Shown: positions 28,156-39,526 of the stretch, piece after piece
Numbering within the stretch: the first letter of the stretch is position 1
Layout: each line of letters opens with the position of its first letter
NCBI RefSeq assembly: GCF_012726195.1
Contig: NZ_JAASAF010000013.1
Span: 1-64,000, forward strand
Direction of reading: 5' to 3'
DNA from: Rhodococcus sp. HNM0563
GTDB taxonomy: Bacteria > Actinomycetota > Actinomycetes > Mycobacteriales > Mycobacteriaceae
Length of the DNA: 64,000 nucleotides
The notes under the pieces: generated by a model
What the model was told of the DNA's origin: nothing
The model's input: only the letters and a program-made list of their open reading frames with translations
The model's database searches: none
Made by a program: the position numbers and the translations under genes

Positions 28156-28415
28156 TCAGTTCCCCTTTGCTTTCCGAACTCCGTTGTGGGGAGTTCCTGA
28201 GGACGCACAATTTTGCACTTAGCATGAAAAAACTTGTACGTCTTCACTGTCGAGGTGTTACCTGCATCACACTGCTGTCTCAATCTAGGTAAAGTGATGC
28301 CCGCGCGCAAGGCGAACAAAACCTTTTCTGGTACGCCCGTGCATAGCCGCACGTCGGACGGCGTTTCGTTTCCCTGGAATCGTCGACTCCTCCGATCGGC
28401 ACGTAGGGTGTACCC
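28156..28415. promoter_or_regulatory. whiB4 / ponA2 divergent intergenic region
   Basis: A 260-bp AT-richer gap with promoters for both genes expected. I see no clear operator palindrome and no coding frame. Confidence 0.3.
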
Positions 28416-30872
28416 GTGTCGATCCGAAGTACTTTGGCGAAACTTGCCGGTTGCACGGCCCTCGGCGGTGTCCTCGTGGCCGGAATGCTCTTCCCGGCCG
28501 CAGGCGGATTCGGCTACGTGTCGAACCGCGCCGCAGACACCGTCGACAACAGTTCCGCAGAACTCGTCGAAGGGATCGTTCCCGCCGTAACGACAATGGT
28601 CGACTCTGCCGGCAACCCGATCGCGTGGTTGTACGACCAACGCCGCTTCGAGGTACCGAGCGACCAGATTTCCAACGAGATGAAACTCGCGATCGTCTCC
28701 ATCGAGGACAAGAGGTTTCCCGAGCATCAAGGCGTGGACTGGCAAGGCACCATCCGCGCCTTCCTCACCAACACCAGCAGCGGGCAGGTCGAACAGGGCG
28801 CGTCGACGATCGACCAGCAGTACGTGAAGAACTACCTGCTGCACGTCGTGGCGAAGACCGATGCGGAACGCCGCGCGGCCATCGAAACCACGCCCGCCCG
28901 CAAGATCCGCGAGATCCGGATGGCGCTGACCCTCGACGAAGAGTTGTCGAAGGACGAGATCCTCACCCGTTACCTGAACCTGGTGCCGTTCGGAAACGGT
29001 TCGTTCGGCATCCAGGACGCCGCCCAGACCTACTTCGGCATCGACGCGAAAGACCTGAACATCGCTCAATCAGCGATGCTCGCGGGCATGGTGCAGTCCA
29101 GCTCCGCCCTCAACCCGTACACGAACGAAGAGGGCGTGACCAATCGCCGCAACGTCGTGCTCGACACGATGATCGAGAACATTCCCGAGCGGGCAGACGA
29201 GATCCGGGCCGCAAAGGCAGAACCCCTCGGCGTCCTTCCCGAGCCCAACACCCTGCCGCGGGGCTGCATCGAAGCGGGCGATCGCGGATTCTTCTGCGAG
29301 TACGCACTCCAGTACCTCGCGAACTCAGGATTGTCACGAGAACAGATCGACAAGGGCGGATACCTCATCCGCACCACGCTCGACCCGGAAGTACAGAGTT
29401 CGACGAAGTCCGCGCTCGACCAGTACACGAGCCCGACCGTCGACGATGTCGCAACGGTGATGAATGTGGTCGAACCGGGTCAGGACTCCCACCGTGTCCT
29501 TGCGATGGGTTCGAGTCGTACCTACGGCCTCGACGGCGACGCCCACGAAACAGTTCAGCCGCAGCCTTACTCGCTCGCCGGGCACGGCGCCGGATCGGTC
29601 TTCAAGATCTTCACGGTTGCCGCAGCGATGGAGAAGGGTCTCGGCACGACCGCCATCCTCGACGTGCCCAGCCGTTACAACGCCCAGGGTCTCGGCGATG
29701 GCGGCGCGCGGGGCTGCCCCCCCGGCTACTACTGCGTCGAGAACGCCGCGCCGTACCCGCCTGCGTTGTCGGTGACCGACGCACTCGCTCAGTCCCCGAA
29801 CACCGCCTTCGTGAAGCTGATCGAGGCGACGGGCGTCGACTCCGTCGTCGACATGTCCGTCCGACTGGGGATGCGTTCCTATGCGCAGCCCAACACCTCC
29901 GGATTCGGTGAGCAGTCGATGGCCGACATGCAGAAGGATCAGCATCTGGGCTCATACACGCTCGGCCCCACATGGATCAACAACCTCGAATTGTCGAACG
30001 TGGCCGCCACCCTGGCCTCACACGGAAAGTGGTGCCCGCCGACTCCGATCGACGGTGTCTTCGACCGTGAGGGCAAGCCGGTGCCGATCACGCAGCAGGC
30101 GTGCGAGCAGGTCGTCGAACCCGGGCTGGCCGACACCCTCGCCAATGCGATGAGCAAGGACACCGCGGGTGGCGGTACCGCTTCCGGAGCCGCAGGCAAC
30201 ACGGGATGGAGCCTTCCGGTGGCAGCCAAGACGGGGACCACCGAGTCGCACATGTCCTCCGCATTCCTCGGATTCACCAACAGGTACGCAGGGTCGGTAT
30301 ACACCTACGGCGACTCCCCCACGCCGGGCCAGATCTGCGCCAACCCGGTCCGTCCGTGCTACGACGGCAACCTGTTCGGCGGCACCGCCCCCGCACACAC
30401 CTGGTTCACGGCCATGACTCCGATCGCCACCAAGTTCGGTTCCATCGAGCTTCCTCCGGCCGACCCTCGTTACGTCCGCGGCGCAGGCAATGCTCAGGTT
30501 CCGGACGTCACGGGCCTGTCACGGGATCGGGCCACCCAGCGCCTGCAGGACGCAGGATTCGCCGTCACCGAGTCCACGGTCAAGGCCGAGGAACGAGCAG
30601 GCATCGTCACCGGCTCCTCCCCCTCCGGCTCGGCGGTACCCGGATCGACGGTGACGATCTTCGTCAGTGACGGTTCCGTGCGCGTCGCACCCACGACGAG
30701 TGCGACTCCCGCAAGGCCGAGCGGCAGCGAAGTTCCCGATACCACGGTTCCTGCCGCCCCCGCTCCTGTTCCCGGCCGTCAAGAACCTGCCCAGACCGAG
30801 TCGGCGCCGCCGGAGGACAGCGAGTCGGAAAGCCCGGCCGCAACGACGACCCCGTCGCAACCGGACAACTGA
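28416..30872 (+). CDS. ponA2: Bifunctional class A penicillin-binding protein with PASTA domain
   Basis: An 818-residue peptidoglycan synthase. An N-terminal signal anchor (about 10-33) precedes the glycosyltransferase domain with EDKRFPEHQGVDW and QGASTIDQQYVKN. The transpeptidase has catalytic Ser394 (SVFK), S460-P-N and K605-T-G-T. One PASTA domain (about 694-760) precedes a Pro/Ser/Glu/Thr-rich tail. Matches PonA2 (Rv3682), needed for survival in stress and non-replicating states. GTG 28416 is the start. Confidence 0.96.
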   Translation: MSIRSTLAKLAGCTALGGVLVAGMLFPAAGGFGYVSNRAADTVDNSSAELVEGIVPAVTTMVDSAGNPIAWLYDQRRFEVPSDQISNEMKLAIVSIEDKRFPEHQGVDWQGTIRAFLTNTSSGQVEQGASTIDQQYVKNYLLHVVAKTDAERRAAIETTPARKIREIRMALTLDEELSKDEILTRYLNLVPFGNGSFGIQDAAQTYFGIDAKDLNIAQSAMLAGMVQSSSALNPYTNEEGVTNRRNVVLDTMIENIPERADEIRAAKAEPLGVLPEPNTLPRGCIEAGDRGFFCEYALQYLANSGLSREQIDKGGYLIRTTLDPEVQSSTKSALDQYTSPTVDDVATVMNVVEPGQDSHRVLAMGSSRTYGLDGDAHETVQPQPYSLAGHGAGSVFKIFTVAAAMEKGLGTTAILDVPSRYNAQGLGDGGARGCPPGYYCVENAAPYPPALSVTDALAQSPNTAFVKLIEATGVDSVVDMSVRLGMRSYAQPNTSGFGEQSMADMQKDQHLGSYTLGPTWINNLELSNVAATLASHGKWCPPTPIDGVFDREGKPVPITQQACEQVVEPGLADTLANAMSKDTAGGGTASGAAGNTGWSLPVAAKTGTTESHMSSAFLGFTNRYAGSVYTYGDSPTPGQICANPVRPCYDGNLFGGTAPAHTWFTAMTPIATKFGSIELPPADPRYVRGAGNAQVPDVTGLSRDRATQRLQDAGFAVTESTVKAEERAGIVTGSSPSGSAVPGSTVTIFVSDGSVRVAPTTSATPARPSGSEVPDTTVPAAPAPVPGRQEPAQTESAPPEDSESESPAATTTPSQPDN

Positions 30873-30875
30873 CGG

Positions 30876-31352
30876 CTAGAGACGCGACCGCACCGCCGCG
30901 GACAGGCGCTTTCCATCGGCCTTGCCCGCGGCGATCGCGGTCGCAACCTTCATGACCTGGCCCATGTTCTTCGGACCCGGACGCGTTCCGAGCTCGTCTG
31001 CAACCCTGCCGATGGCCGTGTCGACCACGTCGACGAGCTCCGCATCGGTCAGCGGAGTCGGCAGATACTCGTCGATGATGCGTGCCTCGGCGTGCTCCTT
31101 GGCCGCGAGTTCCCCGCGACCGTTCTCGGTGTAGACCTCAGCGGCCTCACCACGCTTCTTGGATTCACGCGACAGCACCTTGATGATCTCGTCGTCGGAG
31201 AGCTCGCGCGCCTCCTTCCCCGACACCTCCTCGGTCTGGATTGCAGCAAGCAACATCCGCAGTGTCGCCAAACGTAATTGGTCCTTGGCCTTCATCGCAG
31301 CGGTCATGTCTGCGCGCAATGTGGATTTGAGTGAGGAAGATGTGTCGGTCAT
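30876..31352 (-). CDS. GatB/YqeY domain protein
   Basis: A 158-residue YqeY-family protein. It is helical, beginning LKSTLRADMTAAMKAKD, with the family-typical LRMLLAAI and a C-terminal GPKNMGQVMKVA motif. It is related to the tRNA-binding tail of the GatB amidotransferase; precise role unknown. ATG 31352 is chosen; the longer frame to 31442 overlaps the divergent metallophosphoesterase leader. It converges on ponA2 with a 3-bp gap. Confidence 0.88.
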   Translation of the reverse strand: MTDTSSSLKSTLRADMTAAMKAKDQLRLATLRMLLAAIQTEEVSGKEARELSDDEIIKVLSRESKKRGEAAEVYTENGRGELAAKEHAEARIIDEYLPTPLTDAELVDVVDTAIGRVADELGTRPGPKNMGQVMKVATAIAAGKADGKRLSAAVRSRL

Positions 31353-31419
31353 ACCGGGAACGCTACGCCGGGACCGTCGAAGCACGTGCGCAGACGTGCA
31401 GCGGCGGTACCCTGAAGAA

Positions 31420-32373
31420 GTGCCTGACCTTTCTCCCCTCACACGTGTCGCCGCGGGTACCGCAGGAGCTGCCGTTCTCGGCCTCGGTTACGCGACGCTG
31501 ATCGAACGCAACGCATTCACCCTCCGGGAGGTCACCATCCCGGTCCTCGCGCCGGGCGCCTCGACGCTCCGGGTGCTGCACATCAGCGACCTGCACATGA
31601 TGCCGGGGCAGAAACGCAAGCAGAACTGGCTCAGGGAACTCGATCAGCTCGAACCCGATCTGGTGATCAACACGGGCGACAACCTGTCGCACCCGAAGGC
31701 GGTTCCCGCAGTCGTCCAATCTCTCAGCGGCCTCCTTGCCCGCCCCGGTCTTTTCGTGTTCGGCAGCAACGACTACTTCGCGCCGGTCCTGAAGAACCCG
31801 CTCGCCTACTTCGACAAGGACCACGACCGCGTTTATGGGCCTCCGCTACCGTGGGGCGACCTGCGCGCGGCCTTCAACGAACGCGGATGGCAGGACATGA
31901 CACACGTCCGACGCGATATCGAGGTCGGCGGCGTACGCATCTCGGTGGCCGGTGTCGACGACCCACATCTCGAACGTGATCGCTACGAGACCATCGCCGG
32001 GGCGGCCGACAAGTCCGCGGATCTTCGCCTCGGACTGACCCACTCGCCCGAGCCCCGCGTGCTCGATCGTTTCGCCGACGACGGATACGACCTCGTACTC
32101 GCCGGCCACACCCACGGCGGACAACTGTGCCTGCCGTTCTTCGGTGCTCTGGTGACCAACTGCGGCATCGACCGGTCGCGGGTGAAGGGACCCTCGCGGT
32201 GGGGTGCGCATATGCAACTGCACGTGTCGGCGGGAATGGGCACCTCCCCGTTCGCCCCCGCGCGCTTCTGCTGTCGTCCGGAAGCCACGCTGCTGACATT
32301 GGTTCCGGCTCCGCGTGAGGAATCGCGCAGATCCTCGGGTAGTGCTGCAGAAAGCGCAGGGACTCCCCGCTGA
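31420..32373 (+). CDS. Membrane-anchored metallophosphoesterase (Rv3683-like)
   Basis: A 317-residue calcineurin-like phosphoesterase. An N-terminal hydrophobic segment (about 8-24) is followed by metal motifs ISDLHM, NTGDN, GSND (a variant of GNH[DE]) and AGHTHGGQ. Substrate unknown; YkuE-like relatives act at the membrane. GTG 31420 is taken as the start since it leads directly into the signal anchor. Divergent from the YqeY gene by 67 bp. Confidence 0.87.
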   Translation: MPDLSPLTRVAAGTAGAAVLGLGYATLIERNAFTLREVTIPVLAPGASTLRVLHISDLHMMPGQKRKQNWLRELDQLEPDLVINTGDNLSHPKAVPAVVQSLSGLLARPGLFVFGSNDYFAPVLKNPLAYFDKDHDRVYGPPLPWGDLRAAFNERGWQDMTHVRRDIEVGGVRISVAGVDDPHLERDRYETIAGAADKSADLRLGLTHSPEPRVLDRFADDGYDLVLAGHTHGGQLCLPFFGALVTNCGIDRSRVKGPSRWGAHMQLHVSAGMGTSPFAPARFCCRPEATLLTLVPAPREESRRSSGSAAESAGTPR

Positions 32374-32465
32374 CCGCAAGACTTCGTCATCGACCATCAA
32401 AAAGTCGCTGACCAGGCGATTTAATCTTCCTGCGAGTCGTGCGGTAAGCTGACCGAGGTTCATCA

Positions 32466-32539
<74 letters not shown>

Positions 32540-32552
32540 CTCGTGAAACTGC

Positions 32553-32592
32553 CGATCGGGCGCCTTCTCCAACCGGAGAAGGCGCCCGATCG
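32553..32592. terminator. 18-bp hairpin after tRNA-Pro
   Basis: A perfect 18-bp inverted repeat (32553-32570 and 32575-32592) with the 4-nt loop AACC lies between tRNA-Pro and the convergent uvrA-like gene, so it can serve both. Confidence 0.85.
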
Positions 32593-32610
32593 CGTTGATC
32601 GGAGCCCCTT

Positions 32611-35001
<2,391 letters not shown>

Positions 35002-35077
35002 CGGTGTCTCCGTTTCTCTGTCCGGGACCTCGCTCCGGAGGCCCTCGGTAATCGACCTGTTCGACTGTGCCACGCAG

Positions 35078-35551
35078 TTACTGCAGCGTCAGCCGGATCA
35101 ACGGGTATTCACGATCGGACTTACTCTGATACTTGGCGATTCGAGGCTGTTCGGCCGCCAGACGCTGCCAGGCCCGTTCACGATCGGCACCGCGAAGTTC
35201 GTGTGCTCTCGCGGAGACCGGTTCACGACCCGGAAGCTCCACCGATACGCCGTCCGGGTGAGCCATCAGGTTGGCGTGCCAGTCGGGGTTCACGCTGCCC
35301 CCGCCCGACGCGATGACGAGCACGGCATCCTCGCCGTCCGCCAACCGCATCAGGGGGGTTTCACGCCGTTGTCCGCTCCTGCGACCGATCGTGTGCAGGA
35401 TCAGCATGTCCATGCCCATCGTCCGGCCCTTGCCGCGTCGGATCTTCCGCATCGTCCGCGCGTTGGCTGTGCGCTGGAACCAGCGCGAGAGCGCCCCCGG
35501 CGTACCGGGCGGTCGCGTCCGGTCGGTACCTGTCCCGTCGTCCTGTCCCAT
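35078..35551 (-). CDS. F420-dependent nitroreductase-family protein (Ddn/DUF385-like)
   Basis: A 157-residue deazaflavin-dependent oxidoreductase fold. Family motifs GRRSGQRRETPLM and NPDWHANLMAHPDGVSVE are seen; a C-terminal tail lies over the cofactor in relatives such as Ddn. F420 binding is expected; the substrate is unknown. ATG 35551 has GGAGG 7 nt upstream. Same strand as the UvrA paralogue, 76 bp apart. Confidence 0.85.
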   Translation of the reverse strand: MGQDDGTGTDRTRPPGTPGALSRWFQRTANARTMRKIRRGKGRTMGMDMLILHTIGRRSGQRRETPLMRLADGEDAVLVIASGGGSVNPDWHANLMAHPDGVSVELPGREPVSARAHELRGADRERAWQRLAAEQPRIAKYQSKSDREYPLIRLTLQ

Positions 35552-35586
35552 CTCGACCTCCACTCGAAGTTGGAATGCCTTGCAGA

Positions 35587-35997
35587 TCAGCTGGTTTGGT
35601 TGATCCGGATCAGATTGCCCGCAGGGTCGCGGAAGGCGCAGTCGCGCACGCCGTAATCCTGATCCATCGGTTCCTGAAGGACCTCGGCCCCGCTTGCCTC
35701 GAGTCGCGCGAACAGCCCGTCCAGGTCGTCTGTGGCGAGAGTGACTGCACCGTAGTTGCCCTTTGCCATCAGCTCGAGGATCGTGTTCCGCTCGTCGTCA
35801 CTGATGGTGGGGTCCGCCGCGGGCGGGTTCAGGACGATCGAGGTTTCGGGGCGGTTGGGGGGTCCGACGGTGATCCACCGCATGTTCTCGTAGCCGACGT
35901 CCTTGCGGACCTCGAATCCGAGGGTGTCGCGGTAGAACGCCAAGGACGCTTCCGGATCGGTGTGCGGGAGGAATGTGTAGTGAATGGTGATGTCCAT
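35587..35997 (-). CDS. VOC-family (glyoxalase/bleomycin-resistance fold) protein
   Basis: A 136-residue vicinal-oxygen-chelate protein. Two beta-alpha-beta-beta-beta modules are seen: first HTDPEASLAFYRDTLGFEVR, second ending in DYGVRDCAFRDPAGNLIRI. Metal-binding His/Glu positions are partly kept. ATG 35997 is chosen; the upstream extension is out of context and runs into the AraC-type gene. Same strand, 10 bp after that gene, so probably co-transcribed with it. Confidence 0.85.
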   Translation of the reverse strand: MDITIHYTFLPHTDPEASLAFYRDTLGFEVRKDVGYENMRWITVGPPNRPETSIVLNPPAADPTISDDERNTILELMAKGNYGAVTLATDDLDGLFARLEASGAEVLQEPMDQDYGVRDCAFRDPAGNLIRINQTS

Positions 35998-36007
35998 GGC
36001 AGTAACG

Positions 36008-36445
36008 CTAGCGACGGCCGGACACCTGCGCTTCTCGATTCCTGACCGGTCTCGTGATCTGTTTCGCGACGCACGCCGGGATGCCTTCCGTGCCGTATTC
36101 GGCCTTGTCCTTGTAGACGCTCGGCGGCATACCGACCAATTCGGTGAATCGCGTGCTGAATGTCCCCAGCGAGGAACAACCGACTTCGAAGCACACATCG
36201 GTGACGCTGAGATCACCGCGGCGCAGCAACGTCATCGCCCGTTCGATCCGGCGGGTCATCAGGTACGAGTAGGGCGATTCGCCGTAGGCCTTCTTGAACT
36301 GGCGACTCAGATGCCCCGCCGACATGCCCACCCAGCGCGCGAGCGCGTCCACATCGAGCGGCCGCGCATACTCGCGATCCATGCGGTCGCGGACACGGCG
36401 CAACAGCGCGAGATCTCGGAGACGCTGCGCATCGCTATTCGCCAC
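36008..36445 (-). CDS. AraC-family regulator, stand-alone DNA-binding domain
   Basis: A 145-residue protein carrying two helix-turn-helix motifs only: GHLSRQFKKAYGESPYSYL, then VTDVCFEVGCSSLGTFSTRF, with the C-terminal FTELVGMPPSVYK signature. No ligand domain, as in SoxS/MarA types. It lies directly upstream of the VOC gene and likely regulates it. Confidence 0.88.
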   Translation of the reverse strand: MANSDAQRLRDLALLRRVRDRMDREYARPLDVDALARWVGMSAGHLSRQFKKAYGESPYSYLMTRRIERAMTLLRRGDLSVTDVCFEVGCSSLGTFSTRFTELVGMPPSVYKDKAEYGTEGIPACVAKQITRPVRNREAQVSGRR

Positions 36446-36520
36446 GTGCGCGATCGTCCTCGGTCACCGTGTCGTTGTCCAGCGGTGACCGAACACCGAG
36501 CCGAACACACCGGAGCCGGG

Positions 36521-37528
36521 TCAGCTCGATTTCCGCTCGATGAGCTCGACCGGGAGCCGCATGGACTCCACCTCGCGTCCCTGCACGAGTTCGAGCAGGC
36601 CGCGCACCGCGGACGCCCCGATCTCGCGGGCGGGCGAGCGGACCGTCGTCAGTGGGACGGGTAGCTGCTCGACGATGGGAATGTCGTTGTATCCCACGAG
36701 CGAGAGGTCGTCGGGGATGGTCAGCCCGAGATCGCGTGCGACTCCGAGGACACCGATCGCGATCGTGTCGCTGACCGCGAAGATCGCGCGGGGGCGATCC
36801 GGTCGATCCAGCAGTGCGCGCGCGGCGGTCACACCCCCGGCCACATCGAAGCCCGACCGCACGATCCGGTCGGGACGCGGCGGGAGCGATGCACGCTCGA
36901 GCGTGTCGACGAACCCGGCGCGGCGGTCACGGGCCGTGCTCGCGTGGTCCGGGCCGGCGATGATTGCGATATCCGAGTATCCGCGGTCGAGAAGGTGCTG
37001 CGCCGCGAGGCACCCGCCGCGGTAGTCGTCGCCGACGACGAAGGGCAGTCCCGCGTCGGCGTGCCTGGTCACGCACAGCAGCGGAAGCGGTCCCAGTGCG
37101 AGCGACTCGACGAACGGGCCGCCTGGGATGTGCAGGCTGCTGAGCAGCAGGCCATCGACCTGCCGACCGACAAGCAGAGAGATGGCGCGGCGTTGCGCGT
37201 CGAGGTCATCCGGAGGACTCGACAGCAGCACCGAGTACCCGGCACGCTCGGCCGCTTCCTCGATGCCCTGGTAGGTCGTGGCGACGACGCCGTCGGTGAG
37301 TCTGGGCATCACGACCCCGAGCGTCGTGGTCTTACGGGTGCGCAGGCTCGCCGCCCACAGGTTCGGGCGGTAACCCAACTCCTCTGCCACCTCCCGCACA
37401 CGCAGGGCGGAGTCCGACCATCCGTCGACGGGTTCGGGTTGACGCAGCACCCTCGATGCCGTCGAGACGTGCACACCGGCGCGCTCGGCGATCTCCTTGA
37501 GAGTCGGCGCGCGGTCGGATCGGGCCAT
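36521..37528 (-). CDS. LacI/GalR-family transcriptional regulator
   Basis: A 335-residue repressor. The N-terminal helix-turn-helix and hinge (TLKEIAERAGVHVSTASRVL, then RPNLWAASLRT) precede a periplasmic-binding-protein-like sensor domain ending VRSPAREIGASAVRGLL. ATG 37528 has AGGAGAG upstream. Divergent from an acyl-CoA dehydrogenase; the 161-bp gap carries an array of 12-bp repeats that may be its operator. The ligand is unknown, possibly an acyl-CoA or a sugar. Confidence 0.92.
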   Translation of the reverse strand: MARSDRAPTLKEIAERAGVHVSTASRVLRQPEPVDGWSDSALRVREVAEELGYRPNLWAASLRTRKTTTLGVVMPRLTDGVVATTYQGIEEAAERAGYSVLLSSPPDDLDAQRRAISLLVGRQVDGLLLSSLHIPGGPFVESLALGPLPLLCVTRHADAGLPFVVGDDYRGGCLAAQHLLDRGYSDIAIIAGPDHASTARDRRAGFVDTLERASLPPRPDRIVRSGFDVAGGVTAARALLDRPDRPRAIFAVSDTIAIGVLGVARDLGLTIPDDLSLVGYNDIPIVEQLPVPLTTVRSPAREIGASAVRGLLELVQGREVESMRLPVELIERKSS

Positions 37529-37601
37529 TCGGGCTCTCCTACTCTGTCGCATCTATGCCGGCCGGGTTGACGGCCCACATGACGCGCCCTAGCCTAGGTT
37601 A

Positions 37602-37649
37602 TGCAAACGTTCTCGCAATCGTTCTTGCATACGATTGCACAAACGATTT
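37602..37649. repeat. Four 12-bp direct repeats between LacI and acyl-CoA dehydrogenase genes
   Basis: The units TGCAAACGTTCT, CGCAATCGTTCT, TGCATACGATTG and CACAAACGATTT follow one another without gaps, consensus (T/C)GCAnACG(T/A)TnT. The third and the start of the fourth also give the near-palindrome TGCATACGATTGCA (37626-37639), with the central CG typical of LacI-family operators. The array lies 41-88 bp before the dehydrogenase start and 74-121 bp from the lacI start. It is probably a cooperative operator. Confidence 0.7.
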
Positions 37650-37689
37650 TCCTCACCTCGAACCCACCAGCCACGACCCGGAGAACCAC

Positions 37690-38877
37690 ATGTCGAACCC
37701 CCAGTCCCTGACACAGCTCTTCGCCCTCGACTCGCTGCTGGAACCGGAAGAGATCGCAATCCGCGACACCGTCCGCAAGTTCGCGACCGACCGGATCCGT
37801 CCGCACGTCGCGCAGTGGTTCGAAGACGCGAAGCTCCCCGCCCGAGATCTCGCGAAGGAATTGGGCGGCCTGGGCGTCCTCGGCATGCACCTCGACGGCT
37901 ACGGCTGCTCCGGCATGAGCGCGACCGCATACGGTCTGGCCTGCCTCGAACTCGAGGCGGTCGACTCGGGAATCCGCAGCCTGGTCTCGGTGCAGGGTTC
38001 CCTGGCCATGTTCTCCATCCACCATTGGGGCAGCGAAGAACAGAAGCAGGAATGGCTGCCACGCATGGCCGCCGGCGAAGCAATCGGCTGCTTCGGCCTC
38101 ACCGAGCCCGACTTCGGCTCGAACCCGGCCGGGATGCGCACCAACGCAAAGCGTGACGGAGACGACTGGATCCTCAGCGGCACCAAGATGTGGATCACCA
38201 ACGGATCGATCGCCGACGTCGCCGTGGTGTGGGCCCAGACCGACCTCGACGAGGGCCCCAAGGGCATCCGCGGCTTCGTTGTTCCCACGGACACCCCGGG
38301 CTTCTCCGCGCCTGAGATCCACGCCAAGATGTCGCTGCGCGCCTCGGTGACCTCCGAACTCGTCCTCGACGGAGTGCGGCTGCCGTCCTCGGCGATGCTG
38401 CCGCTCGCGAAGGGTCTGCGCGGCCCGCTGACAGCGCTCGGCGAAGCCCGATTCGGCATCGCCTTCGGCGCGGTCGGCGCTGCGCGCGATTGCCTCGAGA
38501 CCGCCATCGACTACGCACAGTCGCGGATCGTGTTCGACAAGCCGCTCGCCTCATTCCAGCTGACGCAGGCCAAGATCGCCGATATGGCGCTCGAGGTGGG
38601 CAAGGGACATCTCCTCGCCTACAACCTCGGCCGCATCAAGGACCGCGGCGAGATCACGCCCGAGCAGATCAGCACCGGCAAGCTCAACAGCGTCCGTGAG
38701 GCCATCGCCATTGCGCGTGAATGCCGCACGATTCTCGGCGCGAACGGCATCACTCTCGAATACCCGGTCATCCGGCATGCCAACAACCTCGAATCGGTGC
38801 TGACGTACGAGGGCACCTCCGAGATGCACCAGCTGTCCATCGGTAAAGCACTGACCGGAGAGGCCGCATTCCGGTGA
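37690..38877 (+). CDS. Acyl-CoA dehydrogenase, glutaryl-CoA dehydrogenase type
   Basis: A 395-residue FAD enzyme. FAD/substrate motifs CFGLTEPDFGSNPAGM and MWITNGSIADV, and the C-terminal YEGTSEMHQLSIGKALTG, resemble glutaryl-CoA dehydrogenase. Glu374 in YEGT is the catalytic base. It could oxidise glutaryl-CoA (lysine/pimelate breakdown) or another short acyl-CoA. ATG 37690 has GGAG 7 nt upstream; the frame upstream of it covers the operator repeats and is not coding. Divergent from the LacI gene. Confidence 0.88.
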   Translation: MSNPQSLTQLFALDSLLEPEEIAIRDTVRKFATDRIRPHVAQWFEDAKLPARDLAKELGGLGVLGMHLDGYGCSGMSATAYGLACLELEAVDSGIRSLVSVQGSLAMFSIHHWGSEEQKQEWLPRMAAGEAIGCFGLTEPDFGSNPAGMRTNAKRDGDDWILSGTKMWITNGSIADVAVVWAQTDLDEGPKGIRGFVVPTDTPGFSAPEIHAKMSLRASVTSELVLDGVRLPSSAMLPLAKGLRGPLTALGEARFGIAFGAVGAARDCLETAIDYAQSRIVFDKPLASFQLTQAKIADMALEVGKGHLLAYNLGRIKDRGEITPEQISTGKLNSVREAIAIARECRTILGANGITLEYPVIRHANNLESVLTYEGTSEMHQLSIGKALTGEAAFR

Positions 38878-38989
38878 CCGGAGGCCGGACTACGCGCCAC
38901 GGCCCGAGAGGCCGCATACCTCACAAAGCACTTTCTTCACATCCGATGGCAGAGTGGTTGGTGCACGAACACCGACACGAAGGGCCACC

Positions 38990-39445
38990 ATGGCGTTCTG
39001 GGATCAACTCAAGGCGAAGACCACCGAACTGAGCGCACAGCTCAAGACCAAGACGGATCAGTTCAAGAACAAAGAATTCGCGAACGCCAGCATGGCGATG
39101 TGCGCGCTGATCGCCGCTGCCGACGGCAGCATCGACCCCTCCGAACGGCAGAAGACCGCGGCGCTCATCATGAGCAACGACATCCTCTCGGTGTTCCCGA
39201 AGGACGAGCTCCGCGAGAAGTTCGACTGGTACTGCAGCAAGCTCGAATCCGATTTCGACTTCGGCAAGGTCGAAGCGACCGCCACGATCGCCAAGTTGAA
39301 GTCGAAGCAGGATCAGGCCCGCGCGGTCATCCAGATCGGCATCATCATCGGAGGCGCCGACGGGCACTTCGACGACCACGAGAAGGCCGCTGTGCGCGGC
39401 GCCGCACATGCGGTCGGGATCAACCCCGCAGAATTCGATCTCTGA
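38990..39445 (+). CDS. TerB-family tellurite-resistance-like protein
   Basis: A 151-residue all-helical TerB fold. Two acidic helix-loop repeats are visible: MCALIAAADGSIDPSE and IIIGGADGHFDDHEK. These are the metal-binding sites of TerB. It is usually membrane-associated; function in stress signalling is unclear. ATG 38990. A terminator hairpin follows. Confidence 0.88.
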   Translation: MAFWDQLKAKTTELSAQLKTKTDQFKNKEFANASMAMCALIAAADGSIDPSERQKTAALIMSNDILSVFPKDELREKFDWYCSKLESDFDFGKVEATATIAKLKSKQDQARAVIQIGIIIGGADGHFDDHEKAAVRGAAHAVGINPAEFDL

Positions 39446-39460
39446 CGTCGGATGAACGAC

Positions 39461-39497
39461 AGTGGAGCCGCGCACCTGTCGAGTGCGCGGCTCCACT
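39461..39497. terminator. Terminator between terB-like and phoX-like genes
   Basis: AGTGGAGCCGCGCAC (39461-39475) pairs perfectly with GTGCGCGGCTCCACT (39483-39497). Serves both convergent genes. Confidence 0.8.
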
Positions 39498-39526
39498 TCT
39501 CGTCGAACCCGTCGAGACGAAACAAG

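Noticed and set aside
37602-37649. CRISPR-like tandem repeats
   Set aside because: The repeat unit is 12 bp with no spacers and only four copies, in a promoter gap; it fits an operator array, not a CRISPR.
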